The notes: generated from the sequence alone by a model not told the origin. Shown: positions 49,832 through 59,727, numbered from the stretch's first letter. The stretch is 64,000 bases of DNA from an uncultured Flavobacteriaceae bacterium (GCA_943789305.1 CALSTP010000001.1:1381178-1445177), one strand, 5' to 3'. Program-made: numbers and translations.

Positions 49832-50521
49832 TTAAGCGATTTTAGTGTCAATTGAAATACTAGGACTCATTGTGCTGGACATAAAAATGCTCTTTACATA
49901 AATCCCTTTGGTTGTAGAAGGCTTTAGCTTCATAATTGTCATCAACAATTCGTTAGCATTGTCTTTGATTTTGTCGGCTGTAAAAGATGATTTACCTACA
50001 GATGCGTGAACGATTCCAGTTTTGTCAACTTTAAAATCAATCTTTCCACCTTTTACATCACTAACAGCTTTTTTGATATCCATTGTTACTGTACCTGTCT
50101 TTGGATTTGGCATTAAACCACGTGGACCTAATACACGTCCTAAGGGACCTAATTTACCCATAACACTCGGCATTGTAACAATAACGTCAACATCAGTCCA
50201 ACCGTCTTTGATTTTTTGTAGATATTCATCTAATCCAACATAGTCAGCACCACCTTCTTTAGCTTCATCTTCCTTGTCAGGAGTTACTAAAGCAAGTACT
50301 CGAACATTTTTTCCAGTACCATGCGGAAGGGTTACTACTCCACGAACCATTTCATTAGCTTTTCGAGGATCTACTCCTAAGCGAATCGCTAGGTCAACTG
50401 AAGCATCAAATTTTACATTAGTAATTTCTTTTACTAATGAGGAAGCTTCTTCAAGAGAGTAAACTTTGTTCGTTTCAACTTTTGCTCTTGATTCTTTTTG
50501 CTTTTTTGTAAGTCTTGCCAT
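49832..50521 (-). CDS. rplA: 50S ribosomal protein L1
   Basis: A 229-residue protein with [33 protein letters not shown] and [18 protein letters not shown], the standard L1 signatures. Lies 17 bases after rplK. L1 often represses the rplKA message. Confidence 0.98.
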   Translation of the reverse strand: MARLTKKQKESRAKVETNKVYSLEEASSLVKEITNVKFDASVDLAIRLGVDPRKANEMVRGVVTLPHGTGKNVRVLALVTPDKEDEAKEGGADYVGLDEYLQKIKDGWTDVDVIVTMPSVMGKLGPLGRVLGPRGLMPNPKTGTVTMDIKKAVSDVKGGKIDFKVDKTGIVHASVGKSSFTADKIKDNANELLMTIMKLKPSTTKGIYVKSIFMSSTMSPSISIDTKIA

Positions 50522-50538
50522 TTTCTTTCTTTATAAAA

Positions 50539-50979
50539 TTAAAAAGGAGACTTTCCTCCTGATACATTGAAGCCCATAGATCGAGCAGTACCTGCAACCA
50601 TTTTCATTGCTGATTCGATCGTAAATGCATTTAAATCTTGCATTTTATCTTCAGCAATAACTTTTACTTGATCCCAAGATACTGTTGCTACCTTATCTCT
50701 GTTGGGCTCGCCTGAACCTTTCTTGGTTTTAGCTGCTTCCATCAATTGAACGGCCGCCGGAGGTGTTTTAATGATAAAGTCAAATGACTTATCTTTATAT
50801 ACAGAGATTACAACCGGTAAAACTTTACCAGGTTTGTCTTGAGTTCTAGCATTAAATTGCTTACAAAACTCCATGATATTTACCCCTGCAGCACCTAGCG
50901 CGGGTCCAACCGGTGGCGACGGATTCGCTGCACCTCCCCTTACTTGTAATTTGACTAGCTTGTCTATTTCTTTTGCCAT
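50539..50979 (-). CDS. rplK: 50S ribosomal protein L11
   Basis: A 146-residue protein, with [20 protein letters not shown] at the start, [12 protein letters not shown] and the conserved C-terminal [10 protein letters not shown]. Follows nusG by 66 bases. Confidence 0.98.
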   Translation of the reverse strand: MAKEIDKLVKLQVRGGAANPSPPVGPALGAAGVNIMEFCKQFNARTQDKPGKVLPVVISVYKDKSFDFIIKTPPAAVQLMEAAKTKKGSGEPNRDKVATVSWDQVKVIAEDKMQDLNAFTIESAMKMVAGTARSMGFNVSGGKSPF

Positions 50980-51045
50980 TGTTTCAATTTACGATTAAGA
51001 ATATTTGAAGTGGAAGCTTCAAATTATTCAATATATGTGTAACAT

Positions 51046-51597
51046 TTAAATTTTCTCTACTTGCATATAACTTAATTCCAATGGTGTTTTTCTACCGAAA
51101 ATCTTGACCATTACTTGAAGTTTGCGTTTATCTTCATTTACATTTTCAATTGTACCTGTGAAGCCATTGAAGGGACCATCAATAACTTTAATTGTTTCTC
51201 CAGTTGCATAAGGAATAGCTGCGTGCTCTTCTGTAAGAGCCAACTCATCAACTTTCCCTAACATACGACTTACTTCAGATGCTCTTAAAGGAATAGGTTC
51301 TCCTCCTTTGGTCTCTCCCAAAAAACCAATTACGTTGGTAACTGATTTGATGATATGAGGAATCTCACCAACTAAGTCAGCTTTTACCATAATGTATCCT
51401 GGAAAATAAACTTTTTCTTTGTTAACTTTTTTTCCATTTCGAATTTGGACAACCTTTTCTGTTGGAACTAAAATATCTTCTAGATGATCATCATATCCTA
51501 GGCGACTAATCTCGGAAGCTATGTAATCTTTAATTTTGGCTTCTTGACCACTCACTGCCCGAACTACGTACCATTTTTTTTCGATCCCCTCAGACAT
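51046..51597 (-). CDS. nusG: Transcription termination/antitermination protein NusG
   Basis: A 183-residue protein. The NGN domain begins KKWYVVRAVSGQEAKIKDYI; PGYIMVKADL and the KOW domain (IKVIDGPFNGFTGTIENVN) follow. Couples RNA polymerase with Rho or ribosomes. It starts 2 bases after the secE stop, in the conserved secE-nusG-rplKAJL order. Confidence 0.97.
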   Translation of the reverse strand: MSEGIEKKWYVVRAVSGQEAKIKDYIASEISRLGYDDHLEDILVPTEKVVQIRNGKKVNKEKVYFPGYIMVKADLVGEIPHIIKSVTNVIGFLGETKGGEPIPLRASEVSRMLGKVDELALTEEHAAIPYATGETIKVIDGPFNGFTGTIENVNEDKRKLQVMVKIFGRKTPLELSYMQVEKI

Positions 51598-51599
51598 TA

Positions 51600-51797
51600 T
51601 TAACCGTTGATTAAGTTAAAGTATACACTAATAACTCGAGATAGTACTGTGTCTGCCCCCCATATGGCTAATGAGAAAAGGAGTGAAAAAACAAGAACGA
51701 CTACAGTTAAACGCTGAAGTTCTTCACGTGGAGTCCAAGAAACATTATTTTTTAATTCTTCAAAAGAATCTTTTATATAGGATATGAATGCTAACAT
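51600..51797 (-). CDS. secE: Preprotein translocase subunit SecE
   Basis: A 65-residue protein with one amphipathic helix (YIKDSFEELKNNVSWTPREE) and one membrane helix near residues 30-50. Short one-span SecE, usual outside the enterobacteria. Follows tRNA-Trp in the same transcript. Confidence 0.95.
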   Translation of the reverse strand: MLAFISYIKDSFEELKNNVSWTPREELQRLTVVVLVFSLLFSLAIWGADTVLSRVISVYFNLING

Positions 51798-51819
51798 CTG
51801 ATACTATTATTTTTTTATG

Positions 51820-51892
51820 CACGGGTTGAGAGGCTCGAACTCCCGACACCTGGTTTTGGAGACCAGTGCTCTACCAACTGAGCTAAACCCGT
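51820..51892 (-). tRNA. trnW: tRNA-Trp (CCA)
   Basis: A 73-nt cloverleaf on the minus strand: acceptor ACGGGTT/AACCCGT, D-loop GCTCAGTTGGTAGAGC, anticodon stem CTGGT with loop CTCCAAA (anticodon CCA), T-loop GTTCGAGCC. The CCA end is not encoded. Lies between tuf and secE, as in other Bacteroidota. Confidence 0.97.
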
Positions 51893-51900
51893 TTTTATTT

Positions 51901-51941
51901 GACACAAAAGGCATCCGTCAAAGACGGACACCTTGTGTATC
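51901..51941 (-). terminator. Hairpin between tuf and tRNA-Trp
   Basis: On the minus strand GGTGTCCGTC-TTT-GACGGATGCC, with flanking CACAA/TTGTG pairs and TTTTGTG behind. It can be a partial terminator or an RNA processing signal that separates tuf mRNA from the tRNA. Confidence 0.6.
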
Positions 51942-51960
51942 ATATTAAAAACTTTTTTTC

Positions 51961-53148
51961 TTAGTCTAAAATCTCTGTAACCTGACCAGCACCAACTGTT
52001 CTACCTCCCTCACGGATTGCAAAACGCAGTCCAATACTAAGAGCAATTGGGTTAATTAGATCAACATGGATTGTTAGGTTGTCTCCAGGCATTACCATTT
52101 CTACACCATCAGGTAAAGAAATGTTACCAGTAACATCAGTTGTACGAACGTAAAACTGTGGACGATAGTTATTGTGGAATGGAGTATGACGTCCACCTTC
52201 TTCTTTTTTGAGAACGTATACCTCTGCTTTGAACTTAGCATGTGGAGTTACAGAACCTGGCTTACAGATTACCATACCTCTTTTGATATCCGTTTTTTCA
52301 ATACCTCTCAATAAGATACCAACGTTATCTCCAGCTTCACCTCGGTCTAAGATTTTTCTAAACATCTCAACTCCAGTTACTGTAGATTTAAGTTTCTCAG
52401 CACCCATACCAATAATGTCAACTTCGTCTCCAGAGTTAAATACTCCAGTTTCGATACGTCCTGTTGCTACAGTACCACGACCAGTAATTGAGAATACATC
52501 CTCAACTGGCATTAGTGCATCTTTTTCAACATCACGCTTTGGAAGTTCAATCCATACATCAACTTCATTCATTAGATTGAGTACAGTGTCTACCCATTTT
52601 TGTTCTCCGTTTAGAGCACCAAGAGCAGAACCAAGAACTATAGGAGTGTTGTCTCCATCATAATCATAGAAAGAAAGTAATTCTCTTACTTCCATCTCAA
52701 CTAATTCTAAAAGTTCTTCATCATCAACCATGTCGGCTTTATTAAGAAACACAACGATACGTGGTACACCAACCTGACGACCCAAAAGGATATGTTCTCT
52801 TGTTTGTGGCATTGGCCCATCTGTTGCAGCAACTACAAGAATTGCTCCATCCATCTGTGCAGCACCAGTAACCATATTCTTTACGTAATCGGCGTGACCT
52901 GGACAGTCAACGTGAGCGTAATGACGATTTTGTGTTTGATATTCAACGTGTGATGTGTTGATAGTAATACCTCGCTCTTTTTCTTCAGGAGCGTTATCAA
53001 TTTGGTCAAAACTTCTCGCTTCAGAGAATCCAGCGTCTGACAATACTTTAGTAATTGCAGCAGTGAGTGTAGTTTTACCATGATCTACGTGACCGATTGT
53101 TCCAATATTTAAATGTGGTTTTGACCGATCAAATGTTTCTTTAGCCAT
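51961..53148 (-). CDS. tuf: Elongation factor Tu
   Basis: A 395-residue GTPase that brings aminoacyl-tRNA to the ribosome. G1 GHVDHGKTT, the GITINT switch [13 protein letters not shown], and [13 protein letters not shown] are all present, with domains 2 and 3 intact to the C-terminal [10 protein letters not shown]. It is the first gene of the tuf-tRNA-Trp-secE-nusG run and has a -7 box match at 53182-53189. Confidence 0.98.
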   Translation of the reverse strand: MAKETFDRSKPHLNIGTIGHVDHGKTTLTAAITKVLSDAGFSEARSFDQIDNAPEEKERGITINTSHVEYQTQNRHYAHVDCPGHADYVKNMVTGAAQMDGAILVVAATDGPMPQTREHILLGRQVGVPRIVVFLNKADMVDDEELLELVEMEVRELLSFYDYDGDNTPIVLGSALGALNGEQKWVDTVLNLMNEVDVWIELPKRDVEKDALMPVEDVFSITGRGTVATGRIETGVFNSGDEVDIIGMGAEKLKSTVTGVEMFRKILDRGEAGDNVGILLRGIEKTDIKRGMVICKPGSVTPHAKFKAEVYVLKKEEGGRHTPFHNNYRPQFYVRTTDVTGNISLPDGVEMVMPGDNLTIHVDLINPIALSIGLRFAIREGGRTVGAGQVTEILD

Positions 53149-53181
53149 AATACAGGTTTTTCTTTAATGTTTTAAGAGGTG

Positions 53182-53189
53182 CAAATTTA
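53182..53189 (-). promoter_or_regulatory. -7 box candidate for tuf
   Basis: TAAATTTG on the minus strand, 34 bases upstream of the tuf ATG, matches TAnnTTTG exactly. The nearest upstream TTG is about 31 bases away, too far for the normal spacing, so the -33 element is not assigned. The rest of the 210-base gap to the VWA gene is AT-rich with nothing else seen. Confidence 0.5.
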
Positions 53190-53358
53190 GAAATTTTTTT
53201 ATTTAAAAATTACTTTTCTACAACTTTTTAAATATTTTTTTTTATGCTGAACATGACACTCCCTTTTTCTGATTTGAATATTGGCCTTTAAGGAGTTAAA
53301 AGAGGTTGAAAAAACAAGATTTCAAATCATTTAATATCACTTTTTATTTTTAAAGAAA

Positions 53359-54672
53359 TTATTTCTTTCTATTCATTTCCAAAACTGCTTTTTCTATTCC
53401 TTTAGGGGTAAGAGGATACATCGGTAAAAGCTCTTTTATTATTTGTGTTGACAAGGTTCCGTTCCAGTATCGAATTGGTTCTGGATTGAGCCAAGCAACT
53501 TTTTTAAAATGCTCTTTGATATCAGAGTAGGTATTTAAACTGTTTCGATCCAATTCGTATGGAGCCATTGCAGCATCTCCAATAAAAAACACATGATAAT
53601 TTGGATCTTTGGATAATAGACGATCTACAGAAAGTGGTTTTCGGCGTTGTGAATCAGTAAAAACCTGTTTGTAAACTGTATTATGAAAATAATAAGTTTC
53701 TAAATCATGAGCAAAACGGGTTTTCATTTTCCTAAACAGCGTTTGAACAGATTTGATGTAAGGATGCATGGAATACCCGCCATTGTCTATAACTAATAGG
53801 ACTTGCAACTTATCAAAAATTTCATTTTTTATTTCTGGAATAAAAAGTCCGCCTCGTTCCAGTCCATTATCAATGGTTGCTTTGACATCTAAAGTTTCTT
53901 GAGCTGTTTCTTCAACTATTCCTTTCAAAGAGGCTAAAGCTGCATCAATATTGTTGTCATTCAAAACAGCATCAAGGTCAACAGGGAAGTAGTTTGAATC
54001 TCCCAATACTTTTCGAGCCATTTTTCCTCCACCAGATCCTCCAACACGAATTCCATCTTTAGCAGCACCTCCATGACCATATGGCGAAATTCCTCCTGTA
54101 CCAACCCAATGACTCCCACCACTATGGTTGGTCTTTTGTTGTTTCATTACTTCCTCCATTCGTTGCATCAATTCTTCTAAACTCAGATCAGAATAATCTG
54201 CCATTCGATCCAAAGGTCGATTGGGTGTTTCTTCTTGATCTTGTTCCTGATCGTCTTGAAGATCACCTTTGTCTTTATCCCAAAGTTCACGACCATTCAA
54301 AACTTCTTTAATGTCATAGTGAGTTAAATGTATCTGATCTAAAAAACGGTTTACCCATTCTTCTGGAGACAAATCGTCCTCCATTCTTCCAAAATTAGTT
54401 TCCTTCCATTGCTCAAAAGTTTGAGATCTAAGAATTGCATCGTTCAAACGTTCATCGGGTCTTATATTTATATTTAAAAAATAGTTGTAAAAAGCTTTGG
54501 TATAAGGTCCCATATGCTCAGGATCTTTTATAATAAATGTTCTCAGAACATTGTAGAGATCTCCTATGGTTTTTACCAATCCCTTTTCCATTGCTTTTTG
54601 CAACAGCAAGATTGCCCGGACATCAACAGCAAGATCAAATTTCTTGAAAGTCTCTGGAAGTTTTGTAAACAT
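53359..54672 (-). CDS. VWA-domain (CoxE-like) protein
   Basis: A 437-residue cytoplasmic protein. Residues 1-240 are helical and charged, with an acidic linker near 135-155 and a glycine-rich stretch at 183-216. The C-terminal von Willebrand A fold begins near residue 290, with the MIDAS-like motif D296-N-G-G-Y-S301 in place of the canonical DxSxS. Always paired with MoxR-type ATPases, as here (8-base gap). Such MoxR-VWA pairs act as chaperones for metal insertion or complex assembly; the client is not known. Confidence 0.82.
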   Translation of the reverse strand: MFTKLPETFKKFDLAVDVRAILLLQKAMEKGLVKTIGDLYNVLRTFIIKDPEHMGPYTKAFYNYFLNINIRPDERLNDAILRSQTFEQWKETNFGRMEDDLSPEEWVNRFLDQIHLTHYDIKEVLNGRELWDKDKGDLQDDQEQDQEETPNRPLDRMADYSDLSLEELMQRMEEVMKQQKTNHSGGSHWVGTGGISPYGHGGAAKDGIRVGGSGGGKMARKVLGDSNYFPVDLDAVLNDNNIDAALASLKGIVEETAQETLDVKATIDNGLERGGLFIPEIKNEIFDKLQVLLVIDNGGYSMHPYIKSVQTLFRKMKTRFAHDLETYYFHNTVYKQVFTDSQRRKPLSVDRLLSKDPNYHVFFIGDAAMAPYELDRNSLNTYSDIKEHFKKVAWLNPEPIRYWNGTLSTQIIKELLPMYPLTPKGIEKAVLEMNRKK

Positions 54673-54680
54673 GAGTTCGT

Positions 54681-55589
54681 TTAGTTTAAAGTTCCAAAAC
54701 TTTGTTCGGAAGCATTTCCAAACTGTCGTTGAACACGTTCTAAATCAGCTTGGGTCTTGATTAATGTTCCTAAGCCGTCCAGAGCATTAATTTTATGCAG
54801 AGCCTCTTGAGTTGTGAAAGTTTTTATAAACCTCAACCAATTCAATAATTCTCGTGTAGTTGGAGAACGCTCCAAACCAATATTTCGAAGTTGATAAAAA
54901 ATATCCAAAGATGTATCTACAATTTTGTTTGAAACATTGGGATGGTGTTTGCTTACAATCATTCGCATTTTTTCTGCATCAGGAAACTGAATATAGTGAT
55001 ATATACAGCGCCCTTTGAATGCTGTGGGAAGTTCTTGTTCGCGATTGGATGTAATTACAATCGCAGGCATGTCTTTTTCTGATGCTTCAATTACTTTACC
55101 CGATTCTGGTAGGATAAATTTACGATGACTCAAAGCATAAAGTAAATCATTTGGGAATTCTCTCGGGGCTTTGTCAATCTCATCAATAAGTAAAACTGAG
55201 TTTGGTTTACTAAAAGCTTTGGCAGCGGGTCCCATAAAAACGTAATCGGATAAATTTTCAGTGTCCCTACCCCCAGTTGAAAGTTTAGTTTTCAAACCTT
55301 TTTGGTTTCGCTGAGAGTTCAGGATTTCAATTTGTGAATCTCTCAAATACTTTACATGATCAAATTTAGCCACAAATTGTTCTACATTACTTTTGGAGCC
55401 AGCTGGATAAACAAACATTTCCGTCTTTTGACTGGCTGCATATTGAAGTGGTAATTCTGTTTTTCCTGTCCCGGGTTCTCCTTCAATTAATAAGGGCATC
55501 CCTAGGGTTCTTGAAATATGAAAAGCTTGTGCCAATTCTTTGTCACATAGATATTGATCTGATCCCTCCCAAAATGTAGTCTCTGCCAT
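54681..55589 (-). CDS. MoxR-family AAA ATPase
   Basis: A 302-residue protein. Walker A is GEPGTGKT (37-44), Walker B LLIDEIDKAP (about 133-142), and the sensor region is AIVITSNREQELPTAFKGRC. Forms a hexameric chaperone with the VWA partner encoded downstream. It is preceded by an esterase and a sulfatase in the same run. Confidence 0.9.
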   Translation of the reverse strand: MAETTFWEGSDQYLCDKELAQAFHISRTLGMPLLIEGEPGTGKTELPLQYAASQKTEMFVYPAGSKSNVEQFVAKFDHVKYLRDSQIEILNSQRNQKGLKTKLSTGGRDTENLSDYVFMGPAAKAFSKPNSVLLIDEIDKAPREFPNDLLYALSHRKFILPESGKVIEASEKDMPAIVITSNREQELPTAFKGRCIYHYIQFPDAEKMRMIVSKHHPNVSNKIVDTSLDIFYQLRNIGLERSPTTRELLNWLRFIKTFTTQEALHKINALDGLGTLIKTQADLERVQRQFGNASEQSFGTLN

Positions 55590-55607
55590 AAAAATATATT
55601 TGTTAAT

Positions 55608-56270
55608 TTATTGTTCAATATACTGTTTAAAAATCTTTTGTAAATGCTTTTTATCGATGCGGTGTTCACCCGGATATTTTTCTATGTGAAAATCTAAATT
55701 ACCTGCTTTAAGAATTTCTTTTATTTCTTTCAACCTTTGATCATTCAAAAATTGATCGGATTCTCCATAGGTAAATATTTTACAAATCTTACCAAACTTT
55801 GTTTTTGCAATTTTAAAATCAATATCCTCTGGAATCCAACAAGCATAAGGAATTAGAAAGTCTACTTCCACTTTTAAATGGTGTAACCATCGCATTGCAG
55901 TTACCCCACCTTGTGAAAAACCCATGATTATTGATTTACAATCTCTAGAAAGTTTATTTAAATATTGGTTGTGTAAGGTGGAACAATAATTAGAAAAATC
56001 GTCAATCTCTTCTAGTCGATCCCGTTTGGTCATCCAAGAGGCAACTATCTCACCTCCAAAACCGTTTACGTAAAAACGGGATAAAGCTTCAGGTGAGACT
56101 ACAAAATGGAGCTCTGGATCAAAATTCTTAAATTTATAAAGCATTTGTTCAGCCAACATATTTGATCCATGAAGAACAAACCAAAAGTATTTTGTTTTTG
56201 AGCTTAAGTTTCCATAAGTAACATACCGAGCTGTTTTGGGTGTAACAATATGATGTGTGTTTATTTCCAT
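55608..56270 (-). CDS. Alpha/beta hydrolase, phospholipase/carboxylesterase-like
   Basis: A 220-residue protein with the nucleophile elbow MGFSQGGVTA (GxSxG), an HG oxyanion motif (FVLHGSNMLA), and a terminal His in YPGEHRIDKK. No signal peptide, so cytoplasmic. The substrate is unknown. Sits between the sulfatase (8-base gap) and MoxR (18-base gap). Confidence 0.8.
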   Translation of the reverse strand: MEINTHHIVTPKTARYVTYGNLSSKTKYFWFVLHGSNMLAEQMLYKFKNFDPELHFVVSPEALSRFYVNGFGGEIVASWMTKRDRLEEIDDFSNYCSTLHNQYLNKLSRDCKSIIMGFSQGGVTAMRWLHHLKVEVDFLIPYACWIPEDIDFKIAKTKFGKICKIFTYGESDQFLNDQRLKEIKEILKAGNLDFHIEKYPGEHRIDKKHLQKIFKQYIEQ

Positions 56271-56278
56271 AAATTCTT

Positions 56279-58144
56279 TTACTTTTCTAGGAAATCTTGA
56301 TAAGTGGTTTGCAAAATAGCTTTACCCTGATACTTTAAAGCTTCTTCTTCTTTTCCTTCGGCTTGAATGGCATCCTTTTTTATAAAATCATAAACGATAT
56401 GACCTGAATTATTTAGGGTTCCAAAACCTTCATTGAAAATATAATGAACAAATCGTTTTTTGTTTGAGTTAAACAAGTGTGTCCCAAATTCAAATAAACT
56501 GTTATCTGCTCCCAACAAATCTATCAATGTAAAGGCTAAATCAACCTGAGAGCCCAGATTATCATTTACAGTTCCAGTATTTGTCAAAGCTCCACCCAAC
56601 CATAACATCGGTATTTTAAATCGATTAGGAGTATTAAACACTTCATTTTCGTTATTTGGTAGAGGGTGGCCGTGATCTGCTGTAATTATAATTAAAGAAT
56701 TATCCCACCAATCTTGAGTTTTTGCAAAAGCTACAAAGTCTCCTATAGCTTTATCGGTATATGCCATTGAACTTTTGAATTTATTCAACTCTGAATTTTT
56801 CCCAAATCGATATTTGCCAGGAAATTCATAAGGTTCATGACTCGTTAAAGTCAAAATTGTTTTGAAGAAAGGGTTTTGTTTGTTAAGCTTTAAATCTTGA
56901 ATAATCCTTTCAAAAAGAACATGATCATGAACACCCCACTTGGAGTTCCAATCTTTTCGTTCAAAAATTTCAGATCCATAAATTTGATCAATACCCTTGT
57001 TATATAAATAAGTGTTCATATTTCCAAAATTCAAATCACCACCGTAATAAAAAGAATTGTGATAACCCATAATTTTCATTGATTGAGAAAGTAATGGAAG
57101 CTTTTTAGATTTCATGGGCATTTTTATGATGCTTTTTTTTGGTTGTGGATAATACCCACTCAAAAGACTCACCAACCCCTTATCAGTTCGATCACCATTA
57201 GCATAAAAGTTTGTAAACAATAAACCTTCTTTGGTATACCTATTAAAATTTGGAGTTATTAGAGGATCTCCCCCCAAGGGCCCAACAACCTTCGCAGTAA
57301 AACCTTCCCAAATAATGAAAATAATGTTTGGTTTTTTTGTGTTCAAAACAGGAGTCTGAATTGAATCCATTATAAGTAAAGGTTCCCGGTATTTTTTGAA
57401 AAGAGTTAAAGCTTTTTCAGTTGAATATTCTACAAATAGGTTTTGGTTTGCATCAACATGTTTGGTAATTGCATGCATAAAATTCCATGCGTAATTTACC
57501 GCTGCATGATTTGCATATATTTTATTTGAAAAATAAACATTGCTTTGGTTGATTGGAATTGTTTGTAAACCGCCTCTTATGGGAAGAATCAAAACACCAA
57601 TCAATAAGAATAAAAAGGGTAAACTCCAAAGTGAAGCTCGTCCCATTAGCTTGACGTGCTTGTAAATTAAAAAATTGACTGCGAGATAGATCAAATAAGA
57701 TAAGACTCCAAAACCAAAAAGAGCTACTATTATTTCGCTCATATTAACAGAAGCAAACATTAATTCTGGGGTGTTGAGATAACGAACAAATGTTGTGTCT
57801 AGTCGCGTATTCCAATATGAATACAAAAAAAGGTCGACAAACAAAAGGAAGTTCATTACCAAAAGTATAAACCAAGAATACGTTTGATGTATTGTCAAAA
57901 TCGCCCTACTGTTTGTAAAAACCCCAAATAAAACAATCATAAAAGGGAACACAACAATATATGCCGCTATTGATAGATCCAATCGAAAACCATAAATGAA
58001 AACATAAAAAAACTCACTTATGTCTAAATTTTTTGTTGAATTGAGATGATAAACGAGAAACACAAAACGAGCTACAACAAAATACAAAACCCAAAAACCA
58101 TAGTATTTGAGATTGAAAATAATTTTATTTAAGAGTGCGTTCAT
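56279..58144 (-). CDS. LtaS-like membrane sulfatase (phosphoglycerol transferase family)
   Basis: A 621-residue inner-membrane protein. Five hydrophobic segments lie in the first ~200 residues, then a long extracytoplasmic sulfatase-fold domain with FIIWEGFTAKVVGPLGGDP (metal-binding Glu), NGDRTDKGLVSLLSGYY (nucleophile Thr), and ITADHGHPLPNN (metal site). The LTA synthase family transfers phosphoglycerol or phosphoethanolamine to lipids or sugars. Gram-negative homologues modify membrane glycans; the acceptor here is unknown. It is the first gene of the leftward operon that runs through the esterase, MoxR and VWA genes. Confidence 0.88.
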   Translation of the reverse strand: MNALLNKIIFNLKYYGFWVLYFVVARFVFLVYHLNSTKNLDISEFFYVFIYGFRLDLSIAAYIVVFPFMIVLFGVFTNSRAILTIHQTYSWFILLVMNFLLFVDLFLYSYWNTRLDTTFVRYLNTPELMFASVNMSEIIVALFGFGVLSYLIYLAVNFLIYKHVKLMGRASLWSLPFLFLLIGVLILPIRGGLQTIPINQSNVYFSNKIYANHAAVNYAWNFMHAITKHVDANQNLFVEYSTEKALTLFKKYREPLLIMDSIQTPVLNTKKPNIIFIIWEGFTAKVVGPLGGDPLITPNFNRYTKEGLLFTNFYANGDRTDKGLVSLLSGYYPQPKKSIIKMPMKSKKLPLLSQSMKIMGYHNSFYYGGDLNFGNMNTYLYNKGIDQIYGSEIFERKDWNSKWGVHDHVLFERIIQDLKLNKQNPFFKTILTLTSHEPYEFPGKYRFGKNSELNKFKSSMAYTDKAIGDFVAFAKTQDWWDNSLIIITADHGHPLPNNENEVFNTPNRFKIPMLWLGGALTNTGTVNDNLGSQVDLAFTLIDLLGADNSLFEFGTHLFNSNKKRFVHYIFNEGFGTLNNSGHIVYDFIKKDAIQAEGKEEEALKYQGKAILQTTYQDFLEK

Positions 58145-58382
58145 TAAATCTAAATAAAGTCTTGAAACGATCAGCTACAAAAATGAATAAAAAAAAGGAA
58201 TACTAAAAAGTAAATCAAAAAATAATACTTTTATTTTCTAAACTTTCTGTGAAATGAAATATTGACTTATCAAGGTTTTCAAGTATTTTTTAATTGTGGT
58301 AACCATAGTTAGGATTAGTTGTCCGTTTCCAGGAGGATCTTAAAGTTTTGCTAGAATTATTATAAAGTCTACTCAATAAAAT

Positions 58383-58682
58383 CTAATCATTGGGACAAGT
58401 TCCCCAAACTGGTTTATTGACATCTGTTAAGGCTGAACCACCTGAAAATTCCTCAGGTTCAGATTGAAAATTTGAAACACACCAGCTGGATAAATCTTGA
58501 TTAAAATTTGTTGCTCCGCCAAACACATTTCTCATGTTGGTTAAACTTGAAACATCAACTGCTCCACCCTCTGAAGATGAAACACTTAATAAAAAAGTAA
58601 GTGTTTCGGGCTCATCTGGAACGGGAGAATCCTTCGAACAAGCAAGAAGTAGAATTAAAATAAAAAGAAATTCTTTTTTCAT
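58383..58682 (-). CDS. Short lipoprotein, apparently a shrunken BspA/InlB-repeat protein
   Basis: A 99-residue protein with signal peptide and lipobox (FILILLLACSKD). After the lipid Cys comes FLLSVSSSEGGAV, the start of an InlB B-repeat, and then directly DVSSLTNMRNVFGGATNFNQ and DLSSWCVSNFQSEP, a single BspA-type (DUF285) repeat and its C-terminal end (VNKPVWGTCPND). Full-length relatives have a whole InlB domain and many repeats between these parts, so an internal deletion is likely, leaving the frame intact. Surface-anchored at the outer membrane if made. I see nothing gene-like in the 238 bases between it and the sulfatase start. Confidence 0.65.
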   Translation of the reverse strand: MKKEFLFILILLLACSKDSPVPDEPETLTFLLSVSSSEGGAVDVSSLTNMRNVFGGATNFNQDLSSWCVSNFQSEPEEFSGGSALTDVNKPVWGTCPND

Positions 58683-58871
58683 TATTTATTTACTTAAATC
58701 AATAATCTACTCGAAAATTATCCCCATTAAAAAAGGAAGCCATTAGATTTGAAATATGTATTCAATATACTTATGAAATTTATAAATTTTATGATCTCAT
58801 GATTTATGAAAACATCTTTTTATAGCTATTTAATTAATATTTAGTACCTTAACATTAAAAAATATTGTCTT

Positions 58872-59096
58872 ATGAAAGAAATTTTATATACTTTGATTTT
58901 TACAGCGATACTTATGGGTAGTGTATATGCCTATGCCGTATATGCGACTAGAACTGGGCTAGAAGAAGATGAAAACAAGAATTTTATTCCGGATTCATGG
59001 GAAAAAAAATTCAAATGGGCTTTTACTGGTAAAGCTATCATTATGTTTGCATTAGGCTTTGGCATAGGTTTTTTAACAAATGAATTGTTTTTTTGA
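58872..59096 (+). CDS. Small two-span membrane protein
   Basis: A 74-residue protein starting MKEILYTLIFTAILMGSVYA with one hydrophobic segment at 4-24 and another at about 52-72 (TGKAIIMFALGFGIGFLT). The linker is acidic (GLEEDENKNFIPDSWEKK). No family recognised. The start and a 20-base A/T leader look normal, and it lies between two lipoprotein genes of opposite direction. Confidence 0.6.
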   Translation: MKEILYTLIFTAILMGSVYAYAVYATRTGLEEDENKNFIPDSWEKKFKWAFTGKAIIMFALGFGIGFLTNELFF

Positions 59097-59268
59097 ATTA
59101 GCAAAAATACTCGCATCAAATCCAAAAAGAAGTAACTAGCAACTAAAAAAGTGTTTCGTTTTTATCGCAATTATATTGTGTAATTATTAACATTTATTCA
59201 ATGGCACTTGGAACTCTTCAAGTATACTATAGGACTGCTATGTTGATGAAATTTTGTATATTTATTTA

Positions 59269-59610
59269 ATGAAAATTAATCTAAGAAGCGCTTTCATTTT
59301 ATCGTTTCTTTTCATAAACTCTTGTTCAAAGAATGCTACTGATCCAGAAGAACAAGCTCCTACTCAATATACCTTAACCGTTACTACTTCAGAAGGAGGT
59401 TTTGTAACACCAGATGCTAATGGGACTTATGATGCAGGAGCTGTAATAACAATTTCAGCAACTCCAAATGAAGGATATAAGTTTGATAGATTTTCAGGAA
59501 GTGATAATGATGATAGTAGATGCGGCTTTGCTCGTTACTGCCGAACTGCTATAAAAATGAATTCAAACAGAGATGTCCAAGTTTTTTTCAAACTAAGTAC
59601 TTCAGAATAA
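59269..59610 (+). CDS. Small lipoprotein with an InlB B-repeat
   Basis: A 113-residue protein from the ATG at 59269. It has a signal peptide and lipobox (FINSCSKN), then one InlB B-repeat: YTLTVTTSEGGFVTPDANG and DAGAVITISATPNEGYKFDRF. Two cysteines (CGFARYC) may form a disulfide. Surface-anchored; function unknown. The same SEGG repeat occurs in the lipoprotein at 58383, so the two may be related remnants or paralogues. Confidence 0.75.
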   Translation: MKINLRSAFILSFLFINSCSKNATDPEEQAPTQYTLTVTTSEGGFVTPDANGTYDAGAVITISATPNEGYKFDRFSGSDNDDSRCGFARYCRTAIKMNSNRDVQVFFKLSTSE

Positions 59611-59643
59611 ATTTTATTACTTTTTTGGTATTATCAATATATA

Positions 59644-59683
59644 TTGGAAGAAGATAGAAGATTTAAAAAATAGATGAATAAGT
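59644..59683. repeat. 40-bp direct repeat, left copy
   Basis: Identical to 62458-62497. It lies just beyond the terminator that follows the tRNA-Thr fragment, so the duplicated block is longer than the tRNA core and includes flanking DNA. Confidence 0.9.
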
Positions 59684-59697
59684 GCGCTAACAACCAT

Positions 59698-59727
59698 AAA
59701 AAAAAGGCTTAACCTTTCGGAGAGCCT
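59698..59727 (-). terminator. Duplicated tRNA-operon terminator, left copy
   Basis: On the minus strand AGGCTCTCC-GAAA-GGTTAAGCCT is followed by eight T's. It is the same hairpin as at 62520-62548 behind the intact tRNA-Thr(GGT). Confidence 0.75.
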
